Below, in pieces: positions 34,141 through 41,379 of a DNA stretch of 43,969 bases; within the stretch, counting starts at the first letter, position 1, and each line of letters opens with the position of its first letter. Position numbers and translations under genes: made by a program. The notes below the pieces were generated by a model. That model made no database searches and was not told where the DNA came from. It saw nothing but the letters and a program-made list of their open reading frames with translations. The stretch is taken from the NCBI RefSeq assembly GCF_030697925.1, contig NZ_JAUYOJ010000168.1, positions 1 through 43,969 on the forward strand, in the 5' to 3' direction. This DNA is from Phenylobacterium sp. Lineage in GTDB: Bacteria > Pseudomonadota > Alphaproteobacteria > Caulobacterales > Caulobacteraceae.

Positions 34141-34701
34141 GTGGACGGTTCCCTGACACTCGTCGTCCTGGTGGTCCTGACGTTTTCGACGGCCCTCAAT
34201 CTCTTTCTAATTTTGCGCCTCGCGGCCAAGGTCAGGATGGCGGCCGAGCTTTCCGCGCCGCCCTCCAGCCTTCCCCTCGGACGGGTAGCCCCGGCCTTTG
34301 AAGGGTCCCGCCGGGCCGACGGCGCCCGCATCACGTCGAAGGACCTCGTGGGCCAGGCGGTCGTGCTGGTCTTCCTGTCCGCCGGCTGTCCGAAATGTCG
34401 GGAGAAGGCGGCCGAGCTGCTCGAGATATTGCCGGCGATCCGCAGTTCCGGTGTGGCGCTGTGGATCATCGGCGCGGATGCGGCGCACGACATCTCGCAG
34501 GTCCTCGGGAAATCGCCCCTGCTGGACCACGCAGTGGTCCTCGACGCGGCCACCCGCCAGAGGCTCAATCCGCGGGGCGCCGCCCCATTCTACATCTTCA
34601 TCGACGACCAGGCGGTCGTCCAGGCGAGCAGCTTCGTCGGGGACGAGAACTGGCGAAGCTTCATGGGCCAGATGCGAGAGATCGTTCAGGCCCCCGAATA
34701 G
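34141..34701 (+). CDS. MauD-like thioredoxin-fold protein
   Basis: 186 residues from GTG 34141. A membrane anchor (about 4-25) is followed by a thioredoxin/AhpC-TSA fold with the redox motif in LSAGCPKCREKAAELL and the cis-proline in PRGAAPFYIF. The anchor suggests the domain lies outside the cytoplasm. It pairs with the MauE-like gene 14 bases upstream. The GAGGGAGAG just ahead leaves a short spacing to the GTG, so the exact start is not certain. The end overlaps the convergent GTP cyclohydrolase-like gene by 16 bases. Confidence 0.85.
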   Translation: MDGSLTLVVLVVLTFSTALNLFLILRLAAKVRMAAELSAPPSSLPLGRVAPAFEGSRRADGARITSKDLVGQAVVLVFLSAGCPKCREKAAELLEILPAIRSSGVALWIIGADAAHDISQVLGKSPLLDHAVVLDAATRQRLNPRGAAPFYIFIDDQAVVQASSFVGDENWRSFMGQMREIVQAPE

Positions 34702-35831
34702 TAGCCCGAGGCGCGCTTGGCGGTGATCTCGACACCGGCGCGGGCCGGCACTCGGTCGTCGGGCAGGGCCACCTGGCGGACGATCTCGATGCCGGCCTGG
34801 GTCAAGGCGTCAGCCTTCAGGTTGCTCATGGAAACCCAGCGGTCGATGCGCGTCAGGCCCAGCCAATGGAGCACGTCGACCGACAGCGCCTGGAACCGCA
34901 TGTCGCAGACCCCGGCCACCTCGATGGTGCGGTCGAAATAGGCCGCGGCGCGGTCGCCGCCGGCGGCGCGGGCGCGGGCGTTGTAGACCAGCAGCTTCAC
35001 GACCTCGCCCAGGGCCCGGCCTTCCTTGCGATTGTAGACCACCACTCCCAGCCCGCCGGCCTGGGCCATGCGGACGGCTTCCTCCACCCCAAGCGCCAGA
35101 TAGGGCCGGCAGGTGCACAGGTCCGAACCGAAGACGTCGGAGCCGCCGCACTCGTCATGGACGCGGCAGCAGATCTGGCGATCGCTGGCGCGCAGCAGGG
35201 CGGGGTCACCGAACAGGTAGACGCTGGTCCCGCCGATGGGCGGCAGGAAGACCTCCCGCTCCGGGTCGGTCACGAGCGCCGGATACATGCCGTCCGTGCA
35301 GCGGAACAGGGCCTGGCGCAGGGCGTTCTCGGCGAGGCCGAAGCGGGCGGCGACGCCCGGCAGCCACCAGACGGGCTCGATGGCGATCTTGGTCACGGCC
35401 ATGTCGCCGGCCCGGGTCAGGACCCGCCCATCCGGGCGCAGGCGGCCCAGGTCGACGGCGTCGTCGATCTCCGCCATCCGCAGGCTTCCCGCCGTCGCCG
35501 CGATGCTGGGGCGGATGTCGAGACCGGCCTCGAGCTCCGAGGCGAAGACGTCGGCGACCCGATGGCCCCAGGGGTCCAGGGTGACGATCTTGCCGGGATC
35601 GGACCATTGGTCGAACGGACCGATCTCGATGCTGGGCGCCGTGCCCTCCAGGTTCGGCCGATGGCGGGGTGACAGGGCGCCGGTGGCCACGGCCAGCGCC
35701 TGGTAGACGCTGAAGGTCGCGGCGTGCACGCCGATGGCGTTGCGTGCGCCGCCGGCGTCGAGACCGGCCACCACCGGGCCGCGCAGCCGCGGGTCGCGCG
35801 CACCCCAGGAAATCACGGGCGGACGGGTCAT
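34686..35831 (-). CDS. GTP cyclohydrolase II-family protein (divergent, possibly URC1-like)
   Basis: 381 residues. An N-terminal extension (about 1-190, GTP_CH_N-like) precedes the RibA core. The zinc ligands are C228, C239 and C241 in HDECGGSDVFGSDLCTC, and the GTP site has NRKEGRALG. Unlike standard RibA, the active-site region reads GVCDMRFQALSVDVLHWLG and later SMSNLKADAL in place of TNNPKK, and it ends in VEITAKRASGYYSGA. I recall this style from URC1-type uracil-catabolism homologues. There is no DHBP synthase domain. It is the last gene of a five-gene operon. Confidence 0.85.
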   Translation of the reverse strand: MTRPPVISWGARDPRLRGPVVAGLDAGGARNAIGVHAATFSVYQALAVATGALSPRHRPNLEGTAPSIEIGPFDQWSDPGKIVTLDPWGHRVADVFASELEAGLDIRPSIAATAGSLRMAEIDDAVDLGRLRPDGRVLTRAGDMAVTKIAIEPVWWLPGVAARFGLAENALRQALFRCTDGMYPALVTDPEREVFLPPIGGTSVYLFGDPALLRASDRQICCRVHDECGGSDVFGSDLCTCRPYLALGVEEAVRMAQAGGLGVVVYNRKEGRALGEVVKLLVYNARARAAGGDRAAAYFDRTIEVAGVCDMRFQALSVDVLHWLGLTRIDRWVSMSNLKADALTQAGIEIVRQVALPDDRVPARAGVEITAKRASGYYSGA

Positions 35832-35842
35832 CGCCTATTCCT

Positions 35843-36433
35843 TCATCTGGAAGGCAGCGGGGAAAGGCCGTGGGTGGCGTCGAGGTCCTGGCCGCCGCGC
35901 AGGATGTAGAGGATCTGCTCCAGGCGGCTGAACGCCACCAGGATCGCGGCGGCGGGGAGCCAGGCTTCGGATCCGCTCAAGGCCATCAGCGGCCAGAGGC
36001 AGAACAGCAGCACAGCGCCCGCCTTTGCCGACCAGAAATGGAACATCAGGAATCGGCGCCGCAGCAGCCAGGAGGCGGCGAGATAGAGGAGCGGCCCACC
36101 GAACAGCACCGCCAGGGCCAGCGGATGGCGCTCGGCGATCCCCGGATAGGCCAGCAGCAGGAAGCCCAGGATAGCCAGGGAGAAGACGTTGTCGACGGCG
36201 GCGTCGAGCTGGGCGCCGAAGGCCGAGGCCCGGCCGCTGCGCCGCGCCAGCCAGCCATCGACCAGGTCGGTCGCCGCCGCCAGGCCGTAGAGGAGGAGGG
36301 CGGCCAGGCCTTGGCCCGCCGCCAGCATGGCGAAGATCGGCAGGACCAGCAGCCCGCGCGACAGGGTCACCAGATTAGCCAGCTTTAGGGCCCCGCCCTC
36401 GGCCAGCATCCGGCGCCAGAGGGGGGCGGTCAC
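35843..36433 (-). CDS. CDP-alcohol phosphatidyltransferase-family membrane protein
   Basis: 196 residues from GTG 36433, overlapping the Rieske stop by 4 bases. The signature D-x2-D-G-x2-A-R-x8-G-x3-D-x3-D is complete in DLVDGWLARRSGRASAFGAQ followed by LDAAVDN. Several membrane helices surround it. The family moves a phosphoalcohol from CDP-linked donors to an alcohol. In this operon the acceptor or donor could be the product of the neighbouring redox genes, which is inference. The end lies 11 bases before the GTP cyclohydrolase-like gene. Confidence 0.9.
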   Translation of the reverse strand: MTAPLWRRMLAEGGALKLANLVTLSRGLLVLPIFAMLAAGQGLAALLLYGLAAATDLVDGWLARRSGRASAFGAQLDAAVDNVFSLAILGFLLLAYPGIAERHPLALAVLFGGPLLYLAASWLLRRRFLMFHFWSAKAGAVLLFCLWPLMALSGSEAWLPAAAILVAFSRLEQILYILRGGQDLDATHGLSPLPSR

Positions 36434-36690
36434 GGGGCGACTCCCGGCTGTTCGTCCAAGCGGATGGTCGAGGGCTGGGCGAGGAGCTGGGCGATCTTGA
36501 ACACGCCGTGATGTAGCGGGCAGACGATCTCGTCGTCGCCGTTGACGAGGCCGAACTTCAGCGGCCCGCCGCGATGTGGGCAGCGGTTGAGCACCAGGTA
36601 GAGGCGGTCGGCGTATCCCAACAGGAAGTACTCCTGCCCGTCGCGATAGATGGGCGGCAGGTCGGCGCCGATCCAGCTCGCGGCCGTCAT
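36430..36690 (-). CDS. Small Rieske [2Fe-2S] protein
   Basis: 86 residues, a stand-alone Rieske domain. Cluster ligands are C37 and H39 in RCPHRGGPL and C57 and H60 in CPLHHG. It lacks the oxygenase catalytic domain, so it should act as an electron carrier, most simply for the diiron enzyme encoded just upstream (4-base overlap). The spacing of 17 residues between CPH and CPLH is within the ferredoxin range. Confidence 0.93.
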   Translation of the reverse strand: MTAASWIGADLPPIYRDGQEYFLLGYADRLYLVLNRCPHRGGPLKFGLVNGDDEIVCPLHHGVFKIAQLLAQPSTIRLDEQPGVAP

Positions 36691-37907
36691 GTCTCCGCTC
36701 CCGCGATCCGCCCGAGCGCACCGGCGGGAAAGGCCGCGAAGGCCGCGACGCCCAGGACCAGGCCAAGGCCGCCCACCTGAATCCGTGCGGCGGGGTTCTC
36801 GAGGCCAGAGGTGGGCGTGATCGCCTGGCCAAGCGGGGCGAGATCGGGCGGCGCGTAGATCGCCAGGCCCGCGGCGACCGCGGCTTCAAACGCCTGGCTC
36901 ACCGCCAGCATGTGGGCCCCGGCCCGGGCGAAGGCTGCGCGGGTCAACTCGGCCCCGGCGACGATCTCGCCGCCCACCTCCTCGCCATAGGTCGCGACCA
37001 GGGGCAGGGCCACCTCGTCGATCACCATGCGGGTGTGGTGCAGGTCGATATGGGCGTGTTCGGCGAAGTAGCGAGCGTCCACATCGGGGTGGAATTCCCG
37101 CAGGTAGCGGGCGTGGTCGCGGGTGGAGCGCTGGTAGGTGGTCTCGGCGAACAGCAGGAACCCGACCTGCAGGAAGAAATTCCGTGGATTCTGGAACAGG
37201 TGATGGATGGTGTTGTGCAGCTCCAGGGCGGCGGTGTCGAAGAACGGCCAATAGGCGTTGTAGGTGTCCGACAGGCCGAAATCCCGCATGACGGCCCGGT
37301 AGAGTACGCTGTGCTTGCGGCCATGGGCGCCATAGCCGAACTCGTCGATCAGGATGCGGAACAGGGCCGACTGCGGGGCGCCGAACTCGCCCACCACGCC
37401 CAGGGCCGACGCCGAGGCTTCGGCCAGCAGGTCGGCCGAGGACTGGATCAGGAAGTTCCGGTAGTGGGGCTCACGCTGCGGATTGGTCCGCAGCCAGGCG
37501 GTGAAGGCGTCCTCCGGCCGCGCGCGCAGTTCGGGCAGCAGGGCCGCGGCATAGGCGGCGAGCTCGCGTCCGGCCGCCGCCTGCCTGGCCGCCTCGACCA
37601 TCGGCGCGATCAGTTCGGCCTCCAGCCCGGCGCGCAGGACCTCCAGCCGGGCCATCTCGACGGGATCGTAGTGACGGCGCAGCCGCCGCAGGATCGAGCC
37701 GCCGCCAGCGTCGTCGGGCAGCAGCATGTAGCGCGCCTGGTAGGCCCGCATCAGGGCCTGGTGCTTGGCGTGGCGCAATCGAGCGGGATCGGCGTCCCAT
37801 CCCGGTTCGCCCGCATCGATGCGCAGGTCCCAGGCCGGGGGCGGATCGGCGCCCGCGCGGACCGCGAGGTGTCCGCCGATCTCCTCGATTTGCGGCGCGC
37901 CGATCAT
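36687..37907 (-). CDS. Iron-containing redox enzyme, heme-oxygenase-like diiron fold
   Basis: 406 residues. The C-terminal two thirds fit the heme-oxygenase-like diiron oxidase (HDO) family. Likely metal ligands are in ALELHNTIHHLFQN, FAETTY and YFAEHAHIDLHHTRMVIDE (Y280 to E298, with H284, D288, H291 and E298). Known members perform oxygenations, N-oxidations or C-C cleavages in natural-product routes. The N-terminal 100 residues are less conserved. It overlaps both neighbours by 4 bases. The substrate is unknown. Confidence 0.88.
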   Translation of the reverse strand: MIGAPQIEEIGGHLAVRAGADPPPAWDLRIDAGEPGWDADPARLRHAKHQALMRAYQARYMLLPDDAGGGSILRRLRRHYDPVEMARLEVLRAGLEAELIAPMVEAARQAAAGRELAAYAAALLPELRARPEDAFTAWLRTNPQREPHYRNFLIQSSADLLAEASASALGVVGEFGAPQSALFRILIDEFGYGAHGRKHSVLYRAVMRDFGLSDTYNAYWPFFDTAALELHNTIHHLFQNPRNFFLQVGFLLFAETTYQRSTRDHARYLREFHPDVDARYFAEHAHIDLHHTRMVIDEVALPLVATYGEEVGGEIVAGAELTRAAFARAGAHMLAVSQAFEAAVAAGLAIYAPPDLAPLGQAITPTSGLENPAARIQVGGLGLVLGVAAFAAFPAGALGRIAGAET

Positions 37908-38572
37908 GCCGCGGCCTGCAGCGGACGATAGATGGAGACCCCGACTCCGCTCTTCACGAACCAGTCGGTGAGCCGCCAGCGCGAGAGCGCCAGCGGCGAG
38001 GCGCCGGCTTCGGCGCGCAGGAAGGTGGGGGCGTCGGCGGCGCCCGAGATCACCGGGATGTGCTTGATGACGATCTGGGAGACCATCTGCGCCTCGAACA
38101 GGCTGTGCAGCAGGCGAGAGCCGCCCTCGGCCATCAGGGTGCGGACGCCGCGGGCGTGGAGCAGAGCCATCAGGGCGGCAAGGTCGACCCGGTCCTCGCC
38201 GCAGCGGACCACCTCGACGTTCGGCTTGGCGCGGAGCGCCTCGACGGCCTCGTCCGTGGCCTGGTTCGACACCGGCACCAGGGTGGGCCGCCCGTCGTTC
38301 AACAGCCGGCAGTCCAGCGGCAGGCGGCCCATCGAAGCCGGGACCACGCGCAGCGGGTTGCGGCCCTCCGCATAGCGGACCGTGAGCTCGGGATCGTCGC
38401 TGCGGACCGTGCCGGCGCCGACCATGATGGCGTCATGCCGGGCTCGCTGAGCGTGGAACCAGGCCCGCAGATCGTCTCCATAGAAGGCGAAGAGATCCTT
38501 GCTGGACGCGCCCGGGCCCAGGGACAGTTTTCCATCGATGGTCAGTTCGGACAGGGTGGTGATTTCGAGCAT
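37904..38572 (-). CDS. RibD C-terminal-type pyrimidine reductase
   Basis: 222 residues from ATG 38572. Only the reductase half is present, without the deaminase. Family landmarks are LTIDGKLSLG, HDAIMVGAGTVRSDDPELTV, NPLRVV and VRTLMAEGGSRLLHSLFEAQ. Such enzymes reduce the ribosyl side chain of a GTP-derived pyrimidine, using NADPH, as in RibD or Rib7. It is the first gene of the operon. Together with the GTP cyclohydrolase-like gene it suggests a ribityl-pyrimidine intermediate. The frame continues upstream but without family sequence. Confidence 0.92.
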   Translation of the reverse strand: MLEITTLSELTIDGKLSLGPGASSKDLFAFYGDDLRAWFHAQRARHDAIMVGAGTVRSDDPELTVRYAEGRNPLRVVPASMGRLPLDCRLLNDGRPTLVPVSNQATDEAVEALRAKPNVEVVRCGEDRVDLAALMALLHARGVRTLMAEGGSRLLHSLFEAQMVSQIVIKHIPVISGAADAPTFLRAEAGASPLALSRWRLTDWFVKSGVGVSIYRPLQAAA

Positions 38573-38734
38573 CGGCTTCTCGCGGCGATCACGGTTTCGG
38601 CCTGTCGTTATTGCAACGCTTGGCCGGGGCGTTTGTTGCGGTACGGACGGTTCGAAAATAATCTTCGCGCGCCTGTCGGCTGGGCGTGGGCGCGTTCGTC
38701 CTGAGATACGGACAAGCCCCGAAAGGAGATCCCC
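38573..38734. promoter_or_regulatory. Divergent intergenic region (reductase operon / VOC gene)
   Basis: These 162 bases lie between the reductase-first operon (minus) and the VOC gene (plus), so both promoters should be here. I see no FMN-riboswitch (RFN) sequence, though one might be expected upstream of riboflavin-like genes. A loose repeat, TTGCAACGC and GCGTTTGTTGC, lies near 38611-38640. Confidence 0.35.
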
Positions 38735-39154
38735 ATGTCGGACGTCATCGACCCCAAGGCCCCCGCCGCCGTCGAGGTGAAAGGCGGAGTCGTACCCTAT
38801 CTGAGCCTTGATGGCGCTGTTAAGGCGGCCGCGTTCTACGAGAAGGCCTTCGGCGCGACCATCGCCGCCCAGTATCCGCCCGACGAGAACGGTCGGACCA
38901 TGCACGTCCACCTCTATATCAACGGCGGTTCGCTGATGCTGAGCGACGGCTATCCGGAGCATGGCGCCCCGGCCCTGCCGCCCCAGGGCTACACCCTCAT
39001 GCTGCCGGTGACCGACATCGAGACCTGGTTCAAGCGTGCGGTCGATGCCGGCGCCGAGGCGAAAATGAAACCCGAGAAGATGTTCTGGGGCGACGTCTAT
39101 GGCGAGGTCCGTGACCCGTTCGGCGTCACCTGGGCGATGAACCAACAGGCCTGA
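38735..39154 (+). CDS. VOC-family (PhnB-like/glyoxalase-like) protein
   Basis: 139 residues with the vicinal-oxygen-chelate fold. GVVPYLSLDGAVKAAAFYEK, MHVHLYINGGSLMLSD and RDPFGVTWAMN match the PhnB/YciI-like group of unknown chemistry. AAAGGAGA precedes the ATG at good spacing. It is divergent from the reductase operon and 162 bases away, so functional linkage is possible but not shown. Confidence 0.9.
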   Translation: MSDVIDPKAPAAVEVKGGVVPYLSLDGAVKAAAFYEKAFGATIAAQYPPDENGRTMHVHLYINGGSLMLSDGYPEHGAPALPPQGYTLMLPVTDIETWFKRAVDAGAEAKMKPEKMFWGDVYGEVRDPFGVTWAMNQQA

Positions 39155-39176
39155 GGCGAAGGCTGGCGCGCCGCTT

Positions 39177-39370
39177 CCTTCTCCCTTCGCGGGAGCGGCC
39201 CTAGCCGGCTAACGGCGGCGTAGGCCGCGAACGTCCGGATAGGCTGAATCACGAACCTCACGAACGACACGAACGCGCAGCTTCAACGGCCGTCGAGTTA
39301 GGCCCCGTTCGTGAGGTTCGTGGTTCCAATCCGGCTTCGCCGACCTAGCGGAGAGAAGGGAGCCGGAGCG
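39177..39370. repeat. Extragenic inverted-repeat element
   Basis: CACGAACCTCACGAACG at 39250-39266 is matched by its exact complement at 39306-39322, a 17-base perfect inverted repeat with a 39-base loop. The left arm begins a run of three 9-base units CACGAACNN (39250, 39259, 39268). An outer, shorter match CTCCCTTC/GAAGGGAG flanks the unit near 39181 and 39355. It fills the convergent gap between two genes. It could be a REP-like mobile element or a bidirectional terminator. Confidence 0.65.
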
Positions 39371-39374
39371 AGCC

Positions 39375-40238
39375 CTAGCTCAGCGCGCGCTTGTAGAGGG
39401 CCAGGAGTTCGGCCCAGGCCTTTTCGGCGGCGGGCTCGTTATAGACCTGGCCGCCCTTGACGGTCCAACCGTGGGCGGCGCCTTCATAGACCTCGACCTT
39501 GTTCGGCCGCTTGGCGGCGTCGAGGGCGGCCTTGATCCTGTCCTTGGCGGTCGGGTCCTGCTTGTCGTCGTTGTCGGCCACTGCCACCAGGTACTGGGCA
39601 TGGCTCCTGGCCAGGGTGAGATGCGGGCTGGTGGGCTCTGCGGTATGGAGGGCGCTGCCGTGGAAGCTCGCCACCGCGCCGACGCGGGCGGGCACGGCGC
39701 CGGCCGTGCGGAACGCCAGGGCGCCGCCCATGCAATAGCCCTGGGTTCCAACCTTCTTCTTCTTGTTGGTCTGGGGCTGGGCGTCGAGGAAGGCGAGATA
39801 GGCCGTGGCGTCGCGGTTCGTGCCCTCGGGAGTCACGCTGGCGCGCATGGGAGTCAGCTTGGCGCGGTCCTCGGGATTGGCGAAGTTGAAACCGCCCTCG
39901 ACGACCGGCGCGCGCTTGACGCGGTAATAGAGGTTGGGAACCAGCACGACATAACCCTCGGCGGCGAGTCGCCGGCCCATTTCGCGGAACACCGGGCGCA
40001 GGCTGACCACGTCGGGCCAGATCAGCACGGCCGGCCAGGATCCCTTGCCCTCCGGATAGTAGAGCGCGGCGTCGGCGAGACCGTCGGCGGTCTTGATCTC
40101 AACGTCCTTCCCAACGACCGGGACGGCGGCGCGGGCGGAACCGGCGATCCCGGCGACCGCCACGGTCATCAGGCCGAACGCGCGGCGGGAAACGGACGGA
40201 TCGTCGATCAGGCCCTGGTGGATGTCGTCGTCGCACAT
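39375..40238 (-). CDS. Dienelactone hydrolase-family protein, Tat-exported
   Basis: 287 residues. A twin-arginine-like leader (SRRAFGLM, about 16-23) with a hydrophobic run up to about residue 38 precedes the hydrolase. The nucleophile is a cysteine, as in true dienelactone hydrolases, in GTQGYCMGGALAF. The acid is in VADNDDKQDP and the histidine in EGAAHGWTV. GAGGAG precedes the start. The substrate is unknown. Periplasmic export is inferred from the leader. Confidence 0.9.
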   Translation of the reverse strand: MCDDDIHQGLIDDPSVSRRAFGLMTVAVAGIAGSARAAVPVVGKDVEIKTADGLADAALYYPEGKGSWPAVLIWPDVVSLRPVFREMGRRLAAEGYVVLVPNLYYRVKRAPVVEGGFNFANPEDRAKLTPMRASVTPEGTNRDATAYLAFLDAQPQTNKKKKVGTQGYCMGGALAFRTAGAVPARVGAVASFHGSALHTAEPTSPHLTLARSHAQYLVAVADNDDKQDPTAKDRIKAALDAAKRPNKVEVYEGAAHGWTVKGGQVYNEPAAEKAWAELLALYKRALS

Positions 40239-40416
40239 GGGGGGTTCTCCTCACCTCGCGATGGAACCTCGGTCCGGATTGTTGCGCGGATGTGTCGGCG
40301 AGGGGAAGGCCGAACCTGAACGCCGGCTAACCGGCGCCTCAGGACGCGTTCAGCGGAGGGGGACCAGCTTGGCGGAATGGCCGTGAGACCCACGGCGCCG
40401 ACAAGGAACAGCAGCG

Positions 40417-40689
40417 ATGTCAGCATCCCTCCATGTGGTGGCGCCGGGTCCGGCCGCCGCGCCCAGCCTCTGCCAGCGGGTCCATCAGCTCCAGGCCGAG
40501 GCCAGGCGCCTGGCCCGCGAGCACATCGACATGCTGGAAGCCAACCTGCGCCAGATGCAGCACATCGCCGACGAGATCGCCCAGGGCGGCGAAGCCTATC
40601 CTCCGGGCGTGCGGGAAATCGCGCGCCGGCTGAGCGAGGACAGCACGGCCAAGGCCCAGACCCTCGAGGCGATCATGGCGCGGCATTGA
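40417..40689 (+). CDS. Small helical protein of unknown function
   Basis: 90 residues, largely helical and soluble: LCQRVHQLQAEARRLAREHI, then LEANLRQMQHIADEIAQGG. AAGGA precedes the ATG by about nine bases. Composition fits a real gene in this genome and the same strand as the carbonic anhydrase that follows. I do not recognise a family. Confidence 0.65.
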   Translation: MSASLHVVAPGPAAAPSLCQRVHQLQAEARRLAREHIDMLEANLRQMQHIADEIAQGGEAYPPGVREIARRLSEDSTAKAQTLEAIMARH

Positions 40690-40754
40690 GCCGGCGCGCA
40701 CCAACTTGACGCGGCGGCTTGTGGCCCCGGTCGGTCGGGGCTATGGGCGGCGCC

Positions 40755-41369
40755 ATGCTGGAACATCTGAAGGCGAACAACCGGGCCTGGGCTGAGCGGA
40801 TGCTCTCGGCCGACGCCGGGTTCTTCAAACGGCTGGCCGATCAGCAGGCGCCTGAATACCTATGGATCGGCTGTTCCGACAGCCGCGTGCCGGCCAACGA
40901 GATTGTCGACCTCGACCCCGGCGAGCTGTTCGTGCACCGCAACGTCGCCAACCTCGCCCCGCCGCAGGACGCCAACTACCTGTCGGTGCTGCAATTCGCC
41001 GTCGACGTGCTGCGGGTGAAGCACATCATGGTGGTGGGCCACTATGGCTGCGGCGGCGTGGCTGCGGCGGTCGACGGCCAGAGGCGCGGCCTGGTGGACC
41101 ACTGGCTGCACCCGATCCGCGAGGTGCATCACCAGCATCGCCACGAACTTGACGCGATCCCGGAAGAGCAGGCGCGCCTGGATCGGCTCTGCGAACTCAA
41201 CGTGATCCGCCAGGTGCGGAACGTGGCCTCGGACGTCTTCGTGCAGGACGCCTGGGCCCGCGGCCAGGACATCTGCGTCCACGGCTGGGTCTATTCGCTG
41301 GCCAACGGCCTGGTCACCGATCTGGACGTGACCATCGGTGGGCCGGACGACCTCGCCTCGCTGGACTGA
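40755..41369 (+). CDS. Beta-class carbonic anhydrase
   Basis: 204 residues from ATG 40755 (an in-frame ATG at 40743 is possible). Zinc ligands are C40 in GCSDSR, H96 and C99 in GHYGCGG. The catalytic Asp-Arg pair is D42 and R44. The enzyme interconverts CO2 and bicarbonate in the cytoplasm. It is close to the E. coli Can type in length and motifs. Confidence 0.95.
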   Translation: MLEHLKANNRAWAERMLSADAGFFKRLADQQAPEYLWIGCSDSRVPANEIVDLDPGELFVHRNVANLAPPQDANYLSVLQFAVDVLRVKHIMVVGHYGCGGVAAAVDGQRRGLVDHWLHPIREVHHQHRHELDAIPEEQARLDRLCELNVIRQVRNVASDVFVQDAWARGQDICVHGWVYSLANGLVTDLDVTIGGPDDLASLD

Positions 41370-41379
41370 GGTCCCCGGC

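Noticed and set aside
38573..38734. FMN riboswitch ahead of the reductase operon
   Set aside because: No sequence like the conserved RFN element was found in the leader on the minus strand.
40208..40426. Possible 72-residue minus-strand protein with a hydrophobic start
   Set aside because: It overlaps the start of the dienelactone-hydrolase-like gene and its ribosome-binding site, and the remainder is arginine-rich filler.
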